A DNA stretch of 64,000 nucleotides from Paenibacillus sp. FSL H7-0331 (GCF_001956045.1 NZ_MRTH01000001.1:124001-188000), one strand, 5' to 3'; positions 25,507-34,783 are shown, counted from the stretch's first letter. Translations and numbers: made by a program. The notes: generated from the sequence alone by a model not told the origin.

Positions 25507-28272
25507 TTATTGCTTTTCGATTTCAATAATTTTGTCGTCCAGTACATACAGCGTCACTTCTTCATTTTCGACAAATGCATTGGCCGCTACAGATGCAGTG
25601 CCTTTATGCAAGTATGCTTTTGCAAAGAAATTGTAGGTCGATTTATCTCCGGCTGCATTAGGCTTAAGCAGTAGTTGATTCAGCACATTGTCATAAGAGG
25701 CCACGGTCCGCTTGGAAGCGGTAGCCACAGTAATTTGCACCTTATCTCCTGCATCTTTAATAATTTCAACCCGATCATTAGGTTTTATTGCATTGAGTGC
25801 AGCCAGCGCTACACCGTTCTGTTTGATCACGAATTGAAGTCCTACGGGAACAACCTGCGTCGTTCCGGTCGCAAGCTCTTGAACCGTCAAGGTTCCAGTA
25901 GCTGTATCCAATGCTGTGACTTTGCCTCGAAGCGTATTTAATATCACGGCTTTTTCCAGTACATTTCCCGTGAGTGAAACCTTGACAAACTCGTCCTGTT
26001 GAATATCGGTAAAATTATGCGTCGATTTAGTAGGATTCGTAATTTTATCATTATTGTCAACGGTGAATACATTCAAAACACCACTCTCATCCTTAACACT
26101 AATCTGTCTGCTGTCTGCATTTGTTGTGATTACTTTATAGACCGCCGTCTTTTTATACAGTATTTGACTGATTACATCCTGGTTGCCATTAAATCTTCCC
26201 TGAATGGTATCTCCCACTTTCAGGTCTGTAAGCAGAGCATTTGTCTTGCCATACATATCAACCCCAATACCACTCTGTACTTTGAAGGTTGTATTTTGAC
26301 CTCCACTTGTTCTTAATGTCACTTCACTTGCTGTAGTGTTAAGTTGCGTGATAGTACCTTCTACCTGTATGGTTAGCTCGATCGTAAGCACTTTATCTTT
26401 GGATACCTTGAGGTCTACTTTCTTCCCCTTCGTAAACTGTGAGGCAAAGTTGGATAATGGCAGTTCAGAACCCCAAAGTTTAAGTGCTGTATTGTCTGTT
26501 AATTTATAAGCATTGTAAGTTCCGCTATCATTAACTACAGTCAATGCCTTTAGATCAGCATCATAATTAACGATAGTGGCCAATGTAATTAAATTAATCG
26601 AACGACTGGTCACCGTTACTTTCACGATTTTTTCATTTAACAAATCAAGCTTAAGTTCGTCACCGACTTCAAGATCAAAGAAACCTGCATTAGGCAAACC
26701 ATCAATCGTGACAAGTGCATTGTCGGCAATAAAATAAGCGCCCAACGAACTCCCCGGTTTATTCACTGTTAAAATCTTTTTGTCTGAACTAAGGCTGGTT
26801 AATGTACCGGTTACAGCTGTAGTAATATCAGCCTGCTTACGAATGGTTACTGCCGTTACTTCATTGGTCTTAACCTCAAAACCAACAATATCGCCTATCC
26901 GCAGCTTACTAAAATCGGATACCGTGGTACCATCAGGTAGCGTGATTGAAGTTTTCGACGAAATCGGATAGGTTTCATTTTGTCCCGAGGTTTGTTCCAG
27001 GAACGTAATCGAGTTCTGCTCCTTTTGGATACTAACCACAGTACCTTCAGCTGATTTACTTAATGGTACTTGCTTCACAATAATTTGACTGATTTTGGCA
27101 TTCGGCAATAGCATATTACGTTTTAATTCAATGAGACTGCCAGCCTGGATCGTACCAATGCTTAATCCGCGCCCTTCTTTGTCCGTGACGGTTACGGTAG
27201 GGGCAAGCTCCTTGAGTACTTTGGTGCCAGCTTGATTAATGGCAACGGTCATTTGATTTAAAAATAAAGTATCCAGAGTACCTTCAAAGGACTCCATCTT
27301 TTCCTCATCATTCGTTAATTCCACATAAGAAGCGACTCCAAGTGATTGAATGATATAGACCTGATTCGTTTCCTTTAGTGTTGTTGATGGGATACGACTG
27401 TCATCCTTGGCATTATAAATAACTGTACCTACATTCAACGTATACTCACTGGACTGCCCTTTATCATTTTGAATCGTTAATTTATTATCCTTCATGCCCA
27501 TTACATAGCCAATAACAACCTTATCAGAGCGTTGTGTTAATTCTTTATCCGCACGACTTAAAAAGGTTGCCATTTGTGCACGCGTGACACTGCCAGCAGG
27601 CTGGAATTTATTATCGTCCATACCGTTAACAATTTTCAATGAGACAGCTGCATTCACATAACCAACGGCCCACGAAGAGAAGTCCTTGGCATCCTTAAAC
27701 GTGGATGCATTCGCGGCTTGCTGCTGAGCTAATGTTTCTTTGCCAATGGATCTGATAACAATTTTGGCCACCCATTCCCGTGTTGCGGGTCTAGAGCCCC
27801 AAGCTGTTTTGTTAGTGCCAAGGCTTTCCGTTTCTTCCTTGAAATTGATAAGTCCTTTATCCAGCGCATAGGCGATATAAGGTTTGGCATAGCTGTCAAC
27901 CACAATTCCACCAAGCACGGTGTCTGTTTTAATTTTTAACACTTCATTTTCAAGACCCATTAAACGTAACGCCATAATAATCGCATCCTGTTGGGAAACA
28001 GAATTATCAGCACGAAATTCTGCCTTTTCGTAGCCTTGAATGATTCCAAGCGCGGCTAACTTGGTAATATGCTTAATAGCCCAGTGCTGTGGACTTACAT
28101 CTGAAAACTGGGTAATTGTTGATGCCGAATTCGAGGAGCTAGATGTAGTTGAAGTTGAAGGTGGTGTGATTACAGGATCGGCAGCATAAGCTGGACTGCT
28201 CAGGATTACCGATAATGCCATCAAACCGGCAGTCATTTTTTTAATAGACAAATAATTGTGCTTGTTGTTCAT
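25507..28272 (-). CDS. S-layer homology (SLH) domain surface protein
   Basis: A 921-residue exported protein. The ATG at 28272 is preceded by GGGAGGAA and gives a clean signal peptide (cleavage near SSPAYAA). Three SLH domains occupy about residues 55-225; they start at FSDVSPQHWAIKHITKLAAL, the divergent YAKPYIAYALDKGLI, and FSSWAVGYVNAAVSLKIVNG. SLH domains bind pyruvylated secondary cell wall polymer. The remaining 690 residues are about nine diverged beta modules, each with a pattern like EGTITQLNT followed by EVTLRTSG, with no enzyme motif. It is probably a structural or scaffolding surface protein. It follows the GerMN lipoprotein and amidase genes in the same direction. Confidence 0.88.
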   Translation of the reverse strand: MNNKHNYLSIKKMTAGLMALSVILSSPAYAADPVITPPSTSTTSSSSNSASTITQFSDVSPQHWAIKHITKLAALGIIQGYEKAEFRADNSVSQQDAIIMALRLMGLENEVLKIKTDTVLGGIVVDSYAKPYIAYALDKGLINFKEETESLGTNKTAWGSRPATREWVAKIVIRSIGKETLAQQQAANASTFKDAKDFSSWAVGYVNAAVSLKIVNGMDDNKFQPAGSVTRAQMATFLSRADKELTQRSDKVVIGYVMGMKDNKLTIQNDKGQSSEYTLNVGTVIYNAKDDSRIPSTTLKETNQVYIIQSLGVASYVELTNDEEKMESFEGTLDTLFLNQMTVAINQAGTKVLKELAPTVTVTDKEGRGLSIGTIQAGSLIELKRNMLLPNAKISQIIVKQVPLSKSAEGTVVSIQKEQNSITFLEQTSGQNETYPISSKTSITLPDGTTVSDFSKLRIGDIVGFEVKTNEVTAVTIRKQADITTAVTGTLTSLSSDKKILTVNKPGSSLGAYFIADNALVTIDGLPNAGFFDLEVGDELKLDLLNEKIVKVTVTSRSINLITLATIVNYDADLKALTVVNDSGTYNAYKLTDNTALKLWGSELPLSNFASQFTKGKKVDLKVSKDKVLTIELTIQVEGTITQLNTTASEVTLRTSGGQNTTFKVQSGIGVDMYGKTNALLTDLKVGDTIQGRFNGNQDVISQILYKKTAVYKVITTNADSRQISVKDESGVLNVFTVDNNDKITNPTKSTHNFTDIQQDEFVKVSLTGNVLEKAVILNTLRGKVTALDTATGTLTVQELATGTTQVVPVGLQFVIKQNGVALAALNAIKPNDRVEIIKDAGDKVQITVATASKRTVASYDNVLNQLLLKPNAAGDKSTYNFFAKAYLHKGTASVAANAFVENEEVTLYVLDDKIIEIEKQ

Positions 28273-28327
28273 GCAAGTTGTTCCTCCCGGCGTATGTGGA
28301 TAATAATTCATTCATTATGTTTTATAC

Positions 28328-28912
28328 TTAACGCTTAATAGGATGCGGTAGATCCATATGCCCCATTAAGCTTTCTACCGATTTGCCATCTACCAGAACC
28401 TCAATATTATTAATTTCCGAGAATTGAAAAATAGTTTTTTTCAAAGCTTGAAGCAGCAGAGCCTCACCACCTGAACCAAGTCTTGCCTCGGGAGCCATTG
28501 TAACATTGATCGTAAGCAGTCCACTTTTGGCCGCTGCCGAATGGAACGTAAAACCTTTGAATAGCGCAATATTTTTACTATCAGAGCTCATGCTCAATGC
28601 TTTAAGCGCCGCCATATATTTCTCATCATCCTGTTGATAGGATATATTCGTTTCCTGTTCAACAAGCTTTTCTCCAGACTCATCACCATAATAAGCTTTA
28701 ATTTTCAATTGTTTATTGTTGTCCTGAGCAGGCGTTGCCTGTGGTGTAGCTTGGGATGGTGCCGATATTGGACTACTGCTTGTAACCTGTGGTTTGCTCA
28801 TTGCAGGACTTGCCAAAGGTTGTTCTGCTGGTGACTTGGCTTGTCCGCAAGCTGACAGCAGCCCCAGCATGCCAATACCAATGATTGTATTCCTGAGTAA
28901 TCGGTGTTGCAT
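28328..28912 (-). CDS. GerMN-domain lipoprotein
   Basis: A 194-residue exported protein. The signal ends in a lipobox, LLSACGQ, with lipidated Cys at about 22. A Ser/Pro/Gln-rich linker follows, then one GerMN domain (about 70-185) with KAYYGDESGEKLVEQE and LTINVTMAPEARLGSGGEAL. GerM-type proteins act in spore cortex and germination or in other peptidoglycan contexts; one GerMN domain fits several roles. The gene starts 16 bp after the amidase stop, with AGGGAG upstream, so the two are cotranscribed and probably both work at the cell wall. Confidence 0.85.
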   Translation of the reverse strand: MQHRLLRNTIIGIGMLGLLSACGQAKSPAEQPLASPAMSKPQVTSSSPISAPSQATPQATPAQDNNKQLKIKAYYGDESGEKLVEQETNISYQQDDEKYMAALKALSMSSDSKNIALFKGFTFHSAAAKSGLLTINVTMAPEARLGSGGEALLLQALKKTIFQFSEINNIEVLVDGKSVESLMGHMDLPHPIKR

Positions 28913-28928
28913 TGTCGTTACCCACTCC

Positions 28929-30581
28929 CTAATCCAGTCTCAATTGCTGTTTAATACCCGCCACAATCGCTGCTGCCACCTGATTTTGAAAAGTTTCCTG
29001 AAACATCGTATTCTCTTGGGCTTTATTAGACAAAAAACCAAGCTCCAGCAGGAGCGAAGGCATGGTCGTATTTTTAATAACATGAAAATCTTCTTGCTTC
29101 ACCTTTCGGTCTTCAAATCCACTAGCTTTCAACAGCTTTTGATGCATTTGTATGGCGAATGGCAGGCTTTGTTCAGTGTAATAATAGGTTTCAAGTCCAT
29201 TCACTTCTTCTTTGCCTAATATTGAATTTCCATGAATAGACACAAACAGATCAGCTTTGGCATCATTGGCGATAGACACACGGCCAGGCAGCTCAACAAA
29301 TGTATCATTTTTACGAGTGAGTATAGCCTCAATTTTCGGCTCTTTGGATAGTAAATTATATACTTTTGTTCCAACTCCCAGCACAAATTCCTTCTCATGT
29401 CTGCCTGTAAAGGAAACAGTTCCACCATCCTTACCACCATGACCAGGATCAATAACAACCGTATATCGTTCTTTGGCAGGAGATAAAGACCACACCAGTT
29501 GGGTACTCGAACTGCTAGCAGAATCCTTGAAATCTATCTTTTTGTTTAAATCTATGATTATTCTAACGATAGATGATTCTTTGGAAAATAGCAAATAGCG
29601 AATTTGAGAGACAGCCGCATTTTTCTCTGTAATTGTCCCTTCACCATTGGAATTCAGCTTGAGCCCGGCAGCCAACTGCCCATTAGGTATATCAATTTGA
29701 ACTCGGTTTGGATTCGCTGTAGTTGTGACATCAGGAATGGCCTTGCCTCCACTTGTTTTCACAACAAACTGGTCACCCTCCATCGAGATGGATTGGATTA
29801 CAGTTACAGCTTCAGGCTTTTTGGCGCCAGCCTCTACACTTGTCGTAGTATAAGTAGGCGGTTGATTAGGATTGGCAATTACCGGTTTTGTGCCAGCATT
29901 AGATGAATTAGGCTCAGGTGATTGCGCGGATGGTTTATCCTTGGATGAATCTACCGATTTACTTCCATCAGCACCTAGTTTTTCCGAAGGCTTGTCGGTC
30001 GCTTTACCGTCCGGCTTGCTCGAAGGCTTTTCAATTGTTTTATCATCCGGTTTGATAGAAGGCTTGTCCGTCGTTTTATTGTCCGGCTTATCCTTGGAGA
30101 TATTGTCAACTGGCGTCGGAGCTGTTGTCGTCCCTTTGTTATCGCTTTCTTGATTGAACAGAAAAACAGAACGCGTCAGATCATCCCAGGTTACTTTAAT
30201 TCCCATCTGCTCGCTAATAAACCGTACAGGCAGCATGGCATTGCCATCTACGATCGAAGGCGCTGTATCCAACTGAACAGCTTTGTTATTTACATAAACT
30301 TCCTTTTTATCAATAAACATTTGAATACTGATATTGGACTTATTAACAGTCACTTTACGGATTTTCTCTTCCCATTGTACCTTCGAGCCTAGTGATTCGG
30401 CAATGATTCTGACGGGTACCATTACTTTATTATCCTTGTTAATAAGTGGTGCCACCTCAGTAGTTAACTGTTTGCCATCGAGAAATAATTGGAGCGGCTG
30501 CGACTCCGTAGCATAGCTCATCATCGGTACAAGAAGGAGAGACAATAGCAGCATGGAAAACAACGCAGTAATAATTCTCAT
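28929..30581 (-). CDS. N-acetylmuramoyl-L-alanine amidase with copper amine oxidase-like and AMIN domains
   Basis: A 550-residue secreted cell wall hydrolase. The ATG at 30581 has GAGGTG five bases before it and gives a signal peptide ending near MMSYATES. Two copper amine oxidase-like beta repeats follow (about 30-145; VMVPVRIIAESLGSKVQWEE and AMLPVRFISEQMGIKVTWDD). A low-complexity Lys/Pro/Asp/Ser linker (about 150-245), an AMIN domain (about 255-360) and a C-terminal Amidase_3 domain (about 370-550) complete it. Zinc and catalytic residues are visible: His in VVIDPGHGG, Glu in GRHEKEF, His in FVSIHGNS and Glu in LLLELGFLSN. It would cleave the bond between MurNAc and L-Ala. Confidence 0.93.
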   Translation of the reverse strand: MRIITALFSMLLLSLLLVPMMSYATESQPLQLFLDGKQLTTEVAPLINKDNKVMVPVRIIAESLGSKVQWEEKIRKVTVNKSNISIQMFIDKKEVYVNNKAVQLDTAPSIVDGNAMLPVRFISEQMGIKVTWDDLTRSVFLFNQESDNKGTTTAPTPVDNISKDKPDNKTTDKPSIKPDDKTIEKPSSKPDGKATDKPSEKLGADGSKSVDSSKDKPSAQSPEPNSSNAGTKPVIANPNQPPTYTTTSVEAGAKKPEAVTVIQSISMEGDQFVVKTSGGKAIPDVTTTANPNRVQIDIPNGQLAAGLKLNSNGEGTITEKNAAVSQIRYLLFSKESSIVRIIIDLNKKIDFKDSASSSSTQLVWSLSPAKERYTVVIDPGHGGKDGGTVSFTGRHEKEFVLGVGTKVYNLLSKEPKIEAILTRKNDTFVELPGRVSIANDAKADLFVSIHGNSILGKEEVNGLETYYYTEQSLPFAIQMHQKLLKASGFEDRKVKQEDFHVIKNTTMPSLLLELGFLSNKAQENTMFQETFQNQVAAAIVAGIKQQLRLD

Positions 30582-30708
30582 TCTACACCTCAACTCATTT
30601 TATGTATGTATATTTGTTCTATAAGGAAATTGGAATTTCCATTGCTACTTTTGGCAATTTACGACACTTAATTAGACTGTGAAAATTTAAAAAAGTTTCG
30701 TGAACTGA

Positions 30709-30754
30709 CAAAATAAGCCCAAAGCTGCAGGCAGCGCCTGTATACTTTGGGCTT
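30709..30754 (-). terminator. Hairpin terminator after the FtsH-like gene
   Basis: AAGCCCAAAG and CTTTGGGCTT (30715-30724 and 30745-30754) pair, with a further small hairpin between. The minus strand continues as ATTTTG, a weak T run. It lies 15 bp after the stop codon at 30770. The remaining 30594-30708 should carry the amidase promoter, which I could not define. Confidence 0.65.
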
Positions 30755-30769
30755 ATGTAATGATTTTGT

Positions 30770-32275
30770 TTAGTTCGCGATATGAACCTTGGCCTGCTCC
30801 AACAGCTGACGAAATTGATCTCCTGAAAGCGTTTCTTCCTTCACAAGAATATGCAAGGACTGTTGAAATACGACTCTATGGTGCTCCAGTAATTCTCTTG
30901 TTCTCACATTAAGCTCGTCCAGAATCGCCGAGTTTTCTTTCATTAATTCTTCTTTAGTCACCATTTCACGATCTATGATACCAAGCTTTGTCAGACCTGA
31001 ATCCATCATGGTTCTAACCAGGTGCAGCGCCTGCTCAAAGTCATTCCGTGACCCCGTGCTGCGCCCACCATAAAACATCTCCTCTGCAACCGCGCCACCC
31101 AGAGCGATAATAATTTGCTGCTCCAGATTTTCTTTTGTATACAAATATTGGTCCTGCTGCGGATTATGGCGAACATATCCAAGCGCCTTCCCACGTGGAC
31201 TAAGTGCTACCTGGGATACCGAGCCTGGACGAACCGCCTCAGCAGCGATCGCATGCCCCAATTCATGGAGGGCAACCCGATCACGCTCTTCCTTTGTTGA
31301 TTCTCTATCGGTTTTCTCACCGAGCATCACTTTATCCACTGCCTGAGAGAGATGGCTTTGATCAATCGTAATGGCTTCCTGACGCATAGCGTAGATCGCG
31401 GCCTCATTCATCACACCTTCAAGCTGAGCCCCTGAGAAATGGAACGTTTCTTCCGCAATCTGCTCCAAATTGACTGTATCAGCAAGAGGTTTATTTTTGG
31501 CATGAATATTCAGGATATGCAGTCTACCCTTTTTATCCGGCAAGTCCACTTCAATATGACGGTCAAAACGACCAGGACGCAGTAAGGCACTATCCAGCAT
31601 CTCCTTACGGTTGGTTGCCGCCATAATCAACACCCGCGGCGTAGTCGTCGTATGAATACCATCCATTTCGGTCAGGAGCTGGTTTAATGTTTGATCATAT
31701 TCACGATGCTGTCCACCATCCCGCTTGCCTCCGATAACATCAATTTCATCGATAAACACGATGGCACTTTCTTTATTTTCTTTTACTGCGCGGGCCCGTG
31801 CTTCTTTAAATAAATCACGGACTCTGCTGGCACCCACACCTACATACATTTCAACAAACTCACTGCCGGATGCAGCCATAAATATCGAGTTCGTGTAATG
31901 TGCGGCTGCTTTGGCCAATAGCGTTTTCCCGGTTCCGGGAGGACCTGTCAGCAATATCCCTTTCAACGGTCGAATACCCAGCTTGGCAATCTCATCATGC
32001 CTGATCAGGAAATCAAGAGCTTCCTGAAGCTCTGTCTTGGCGCGCTGTTGACCTCCAATATCGTCAAAAGTCATATAGCTCGGTGTCACATTACGCGATT
32101 TGCGTTCGGAACCACCTATTCCCATGCTGGCACCGCGCATCCGGTTCATATAGAATAGGGCTCCCACTATAATAATCATAAAAATAAGCGGAATAGCGTT
32201 TATTCCTATAAAAACGAGGAACAATAACAATACGGGCACAAAACCAATAATGATTTCTTTATATATTTTATCCAT
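30770..32275 (-). CDS. Shortened FtsH-like membrane AAA+ metalloprotease
   Basis: A 501-residue AAA+ protease, clearly shorter than normal FtsH (about 600-650). Two membrane segments near the N-terminus (about 8-25 and 27-43) are separated by almost nothing, so the usual extracytoplasmic domain is missing. The AAA module has Walker A TGPPGTGKTLLAKAAA (about residue 110), Walker B AIVFIDEIDVIGG, pore loop region SEFVEMYVGVGASRVRDLF and second region of homology AATNRKEMLDSALLRPGRFD. The M41 protease domain has HELGH (about residue 341) and the third ligand Asp in STGSRNDFEQAL, so it should be active. It overlaps the upstream gene by 8 bp. Probably a specialised paralogue rather than housekeeping FtsH. 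Confidence 0.9.
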   Translation of the reverse strand: MDKIYKEIIIGFVPVLLLFLVFIGINAIPLIFMIIIVGALFYMNRMRGASMGIGGSERKSRNVTPSYMTFDDIGGQQRAKTELQEALDFLIRHDEIAKLGIRPLKGILLTGPPGTGKTLLAKAAAHYTNSIFMAASGSEFVEMYVGVGASRVRDLFKEARARAVKENKESAIVFIDEIDVIGGKRDGGQHREYDQTLNQLLTEMDGIHTTTTPRVLIMAATNRKEMLDSALLRPGRFDRHIEVDLPDKKGRLHILNIHAKNKPLADTVNLEQIAEETFHFSGAQLEGVMNEAAIYAMRQEAITIDQSHLSQAVDKVMLGEKTDRESTKEERDRVALHELGHAIAAEAVRPGSVSQVALSPRGKALGYVRHNPQQDQYLYTKENLEQQIIIALGGAVAEEMFYGGRSTGSRNDFEQALHLVRTMMDSGLTKLGIIDREMVTKEELMKENSAILDELNVRTRELLEHHRVVFQQSLHILVKEETLSGDQFRQLLEQAKVHIAN

Positions 32276-32801
32276 TTGTCCACACTCCCATTTTGGCAGA
32301 CGTACGCGGAAGCATTAAATATTTGCTTTTATCACCATCTGTCAAAGATATATACACATACTTGTCGTCCATTTCCGTAGCAACCTTTAACCCTTCAGAA
32401 TCAAGGGCACGAGCCTGTAATGTTTTGGGGATTTGTGTATATTGCTTGGTTTCCATAGCCTGAGCAACATCGAACAAAGCGGAAGACCACCATTGATCCA
32501 TTCGTGGTGTCGATTCATTCGTTACTTTCAGCTTTAATTCTTTTTTTCCGATCAAGCCGGAGCCTTCATTCTGAATTCGGTTATACACCTCGCGAAGACT
32601 TGTCCCGGATGCAAGCTTTAATTCTATTAAGGCAGCTTCACTTGAAATACGAGTTTGTACATGCTCTACACCAGGAGTGCTGCTTACAATTGCAGACAAA
32701 GGATTTTCCATCGCAAAGCTCTGGTAAGCAAACCATCCGCCGAATAGTAATGTAGCTGAAATTGTAACACTAACTAATAAAGGCAATAAGCGCAGCTTCA
32801 T
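32268..32801 (-). CDS. Membrane-anchored extracytoplasmic partner of the FtsH-like protease (unknown family)
   Basis: I do not recognise the family. The 177-residue protein has one N-terminal membrane segment (LLPLLVSVTISATLLFGGWF, then AYQSF) and about 145 residues that should lie outside the membrane, with alternating beta and helical stretches and no enzyme motif. The start could be the ATG at 32801 or a TTG at 32825; AAAGGGG lies 13 bases before the ATG, which is long. The last codons overlap the start of the protease gene by 8 bp, suggesting translational coupling and a physical complex. It may supply the outer domain that the protease lacks. Confidence 0.8.
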   Translation of the reverse strand: MKLRLLPLLVSVTISATLLFGGWFAYQSFAMENPLSAIVSSTPGVEHVQTRISSEAALIELKLASGTSLREVYNRIQNEGSGLIGKKELKLKVTNESTPRMDQWWSSALFDVAQAMETKQYTQIPKTLQARALDSEGLKVATEMDDKYVYISLTDGDKSKYLMLPRTSAKMGVWTNG

Positions 32802-32853
32802 AAAAGCAGTCAGTCCCCTTTCCAATCAAGATTCTCAGTCAACCTGTACACTA

Positions 32854-32879
32854 TTAGTATATCACATGTTATATACTAA
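32854..32879 (-). promoter_or_regulatory. 26-bp near-perfect palindrome over an extended -10 promoter
   Basis: TTAGTATAT and ATATACTAA are perfect inverted repeats around CACATGTT, whose core ACATGT is itself palindromic; a single mismatch breaks the dyad. On the minus strand it contains TGATATACT, an extended -10 (TGn plus TATACT). This places an operator-like site on the likely promoter of the two-gene protease operon. No strong -35 is visible. Confidence 0.5.
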
Positions 32880-32927
32880 GTGAGAGCTAAACTAGTTGGA
32901 AATTCGAATACATTACTATAAATGTAA

Positions 32928-32979
32928 CAAAAAAGCCGCACTTTATATGATAGAAGTTACCCCCCTATAATTGTGCGGC
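32928..32979 (-). terminator. Terminator after tseB
   Basis: Minus strand GCCGCAC pairs with GTGCGGC, followed by TTTTTTG. The long loop contains GGGGGG. It lies 8 bp after the stop codon of the tseB-like gene. Confidence 0.75.
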
Positions 32980-32987
32980 ATGAGCAG

Positions 32988-33479
32988 TTATTGAATACTT
33001 AGACGGTACGTATCGAGCCAGGTACCATCTTTAAACAAATAGTAATCGTAATAATAGCGGTCAGGATTGGTTTCTTCAGCAGCGATTTTATAGAACACTT
33101 CCCACACGAGATTGCCATTCCACACACCAGGCACCATACGCTTGATGTTGGCAGTTGGCTGGCGGCTTAAAGTTAGCGCCTTTGCTTTTTCAGCATCGAT
33201 TCCATCAGCAGCCATTTGTGTGAAAATTTGATCCTCGCCTACCCAAACCACCAGCTTTTGGCCTATCTTATCTTCCCCATAGATGATCGTATATGGCTGT
33301 TCTCCAACAAATCTCTCCACATTGGTAACTTGTGCCAAAATCGTTTTCTGGTAAGCAGTTTGCACCGCATTACGTTGAATCTGCCATTCTTTTTCTTGAA
33401 TCGTATTATAGAAATATACGCCGAGAAATAACAACAAGGCTGCAACGAACACCGCTGCTGCTGTTATTTTAATCTTCAT
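32988..33479 (-). CDS. ypmB: TseB/YpmB-like membrane protein linked to cell wall elongation
   Basis: A 163-residue protein with one N-terminal membrane segment (AAAVFVAALLLFLGVYFYNT) and an extracytoplasmic domain of two similar beta halves (about 45-160), with TIIYGEDKIGQKLVVWVG and LVWEVFYKI then YYYDYYLFKDGTWL. Size and pattern are those of YpmB, renamed TseB in Bacillus, a partner of class A/B PBPs in elongation. In Bacillus ypmB lies just downstream of dinG-ypmA; here the same neighbourhood is kept, with rex, pit and mtaD inserted. Its ATG overlaps the mtaD stop (ATGA). Confidence 0.87.
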   Translation of the reverse strand: MKIKITAAAVFVAALLLFLGVYFYNTIQEKEWQIQRNAVQTAYQKTILAQVTNVERFVGEQPYTIIYGEDKIGQKLVVWVGEDQIFTQMAADGIDAEKAKALTLSRQPTANIKRMVPGVWNGNLVWEVFYKIAAEETNPDRYYYDYYLFKDGTWLDTYRLSIQ

Positions 33480-34783
33480 TGCACCGAAGCTCCAGTTAAT
33501 CGTTCAAAGCAGCTTTGAGCGTCGTAGAGTATTTTTTCTTCATCAAGGGTTAAGCATACGCCGTCTTTCACAATTCTCTGCCCATCAATCCACACATCGC
33601 TGACATCTTTGGCGGAAGCCGAATAAATGACATGAGATACAAAGTTGGTTTTCGGGAAAAAGTGTGGTTGATCAATATCCAGAGCGATGAAATCAGCTTT
33701 CATCCCAGGCTGAAGGGCACCAACGTCTTCCAGCCAAATGGATTTAGCTCCATCCAACGTTCCCATCCGGATAGCCGCTTCAGCAGGAACTGCTACAGGG
33801 TCTCCGCTCACACCTTTATGAATCAGAGCCGCAAGACGCATTTCTTCAAACATATCCAGGTTGTTATTGCTAGCAGGACCATCAGTTCCTAATGATACCT
33901 TAATTCCCTTACGGAGCAATTCGGGTACACGTGCCACACCGCTTGCCAGTTTTAGATTGCTTCCTGGATTGTGGGATACCCTAACATCATATTGGGCCAA
34001 TACATCTATCTCTTCATCTGTCAGATGAACTGCATGAGCAACAATGGCCGGTCTGGAGAAAAGTCCAAGCTTGGCCAAATGAGCTACAGGTCTTGCTCCG
34101 TATTGTTCGACGTTTTCCTGAACCTCACGTGCTGTTTCGGACATGTGAGTATGGATCGGCAATTGAAGCTCATGAGCTACTGCTACGATTCGTTCAATAT
34201 AATCTGGAGGGCATGTATAAGGAGCATGTGGAGACATCATCGTTGTGATACGCCCGCCAGCTTTGCCATGCCAATCCAGTGCAAATTGTCTTGCCTCTAC
34301 CAGCTTAGCTGTTTGAACGTCAGGAGGACACAATCCAATAACACCACGAGTCAGGACAGCACGCATTCCGCTTTCCTCGACAGCTTTCGCGACTTCATTC
34401 ATATGATCATACATATCTACAAATGTAGTCGTTCCGCCTTTAAGCATTTCCAGAATGGAGAGCAGTGTGCCTGAGCGCACATCGTGAGCTGTAAATTGTC
34501 CTTCCATGGGCCACATTTTCTCCTGCAACCACACCTGTAATGCGAGATCGTCACCATAGCCGCGCAGCAATGACATCGCAGCATGGTTATGAGTGTTAAC
34601 TAAACCCGGCATAAACAGCTTCTTGGACCCGTCAATACGCTCGTCATACAGCTCAAGAGGCTGTGGAAGATCTTCTCCTATGTAAGTAATCAAATTATTT
34701 TCAATGGTCATATAGCCTTGAATAATTGGTTTTTGCTCATTTAATGTTAGAAATACACCATTCGTTATGATTGTTTTTGTCAT
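33476..34783 (-). CDS. mtaD: 5-methylthioadenosine/S-adenosylhomocysteine deaminase-type amidohydrolase
   Basis: A 435-residue TIM-barrel metal-dependent amidohydrolase. The ATG at 34783 is preceded by GGGTGAC and gives MTKTIITNGVFL. Metal ligands: HNH in LVNTHNHAAMSLLRG, His in PIHTHMSETAREV, His in IVAHAVHLTDEE and Asp in SLGTDGPASNNNLDMFEEMR. The last motif is typical of MtaD-like enzymes, which deaminate MTA/SAH to inosine derivatives. Related guanine or chlorohydrolase-type enzymes cannot be excluded. It overlaps ypmB by 4 bp and has a candidate promoter of its own. Confidence 0.88.
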   Translation of the reverse strand: MTKTIITNGVFLTLNEQKPIIQGYMTIENNLITYIGEDLPQPLELYDERIDGSKKLFMPGLVNTHNHAAMSLLRGYGDDLALQVWLQEKMWPMEGQFTAHDVRSGTLLSILEMLKGGTTTFVDMYDHMNEVAKAVEESGMRAVLTRGVIGLCPPDVQTAKLVEARQFALDWHGKAGGRITTMMSPHAPYTCPPDYIERIVAVAHELQLPIHTHMSETAREVQENVEQYGARPVAHLAKLGLFSRPAIVAHAVHLTDEEIDVLAQYDVRVSHNPGSNLKLASGVARVPELLRKGIKVSLGTDGPASNNNLDMFEEMRLAALIHKGVSGDPVAVPAEAAIRMGTLDGAKSIWLEDVGALQPGMKADFIALDIDQPHFFPKTNFVSHVIYSASAKDVSDVWIDGQRIVKDGVCLTLDEEKILYDAQSCFERLTGASVQ

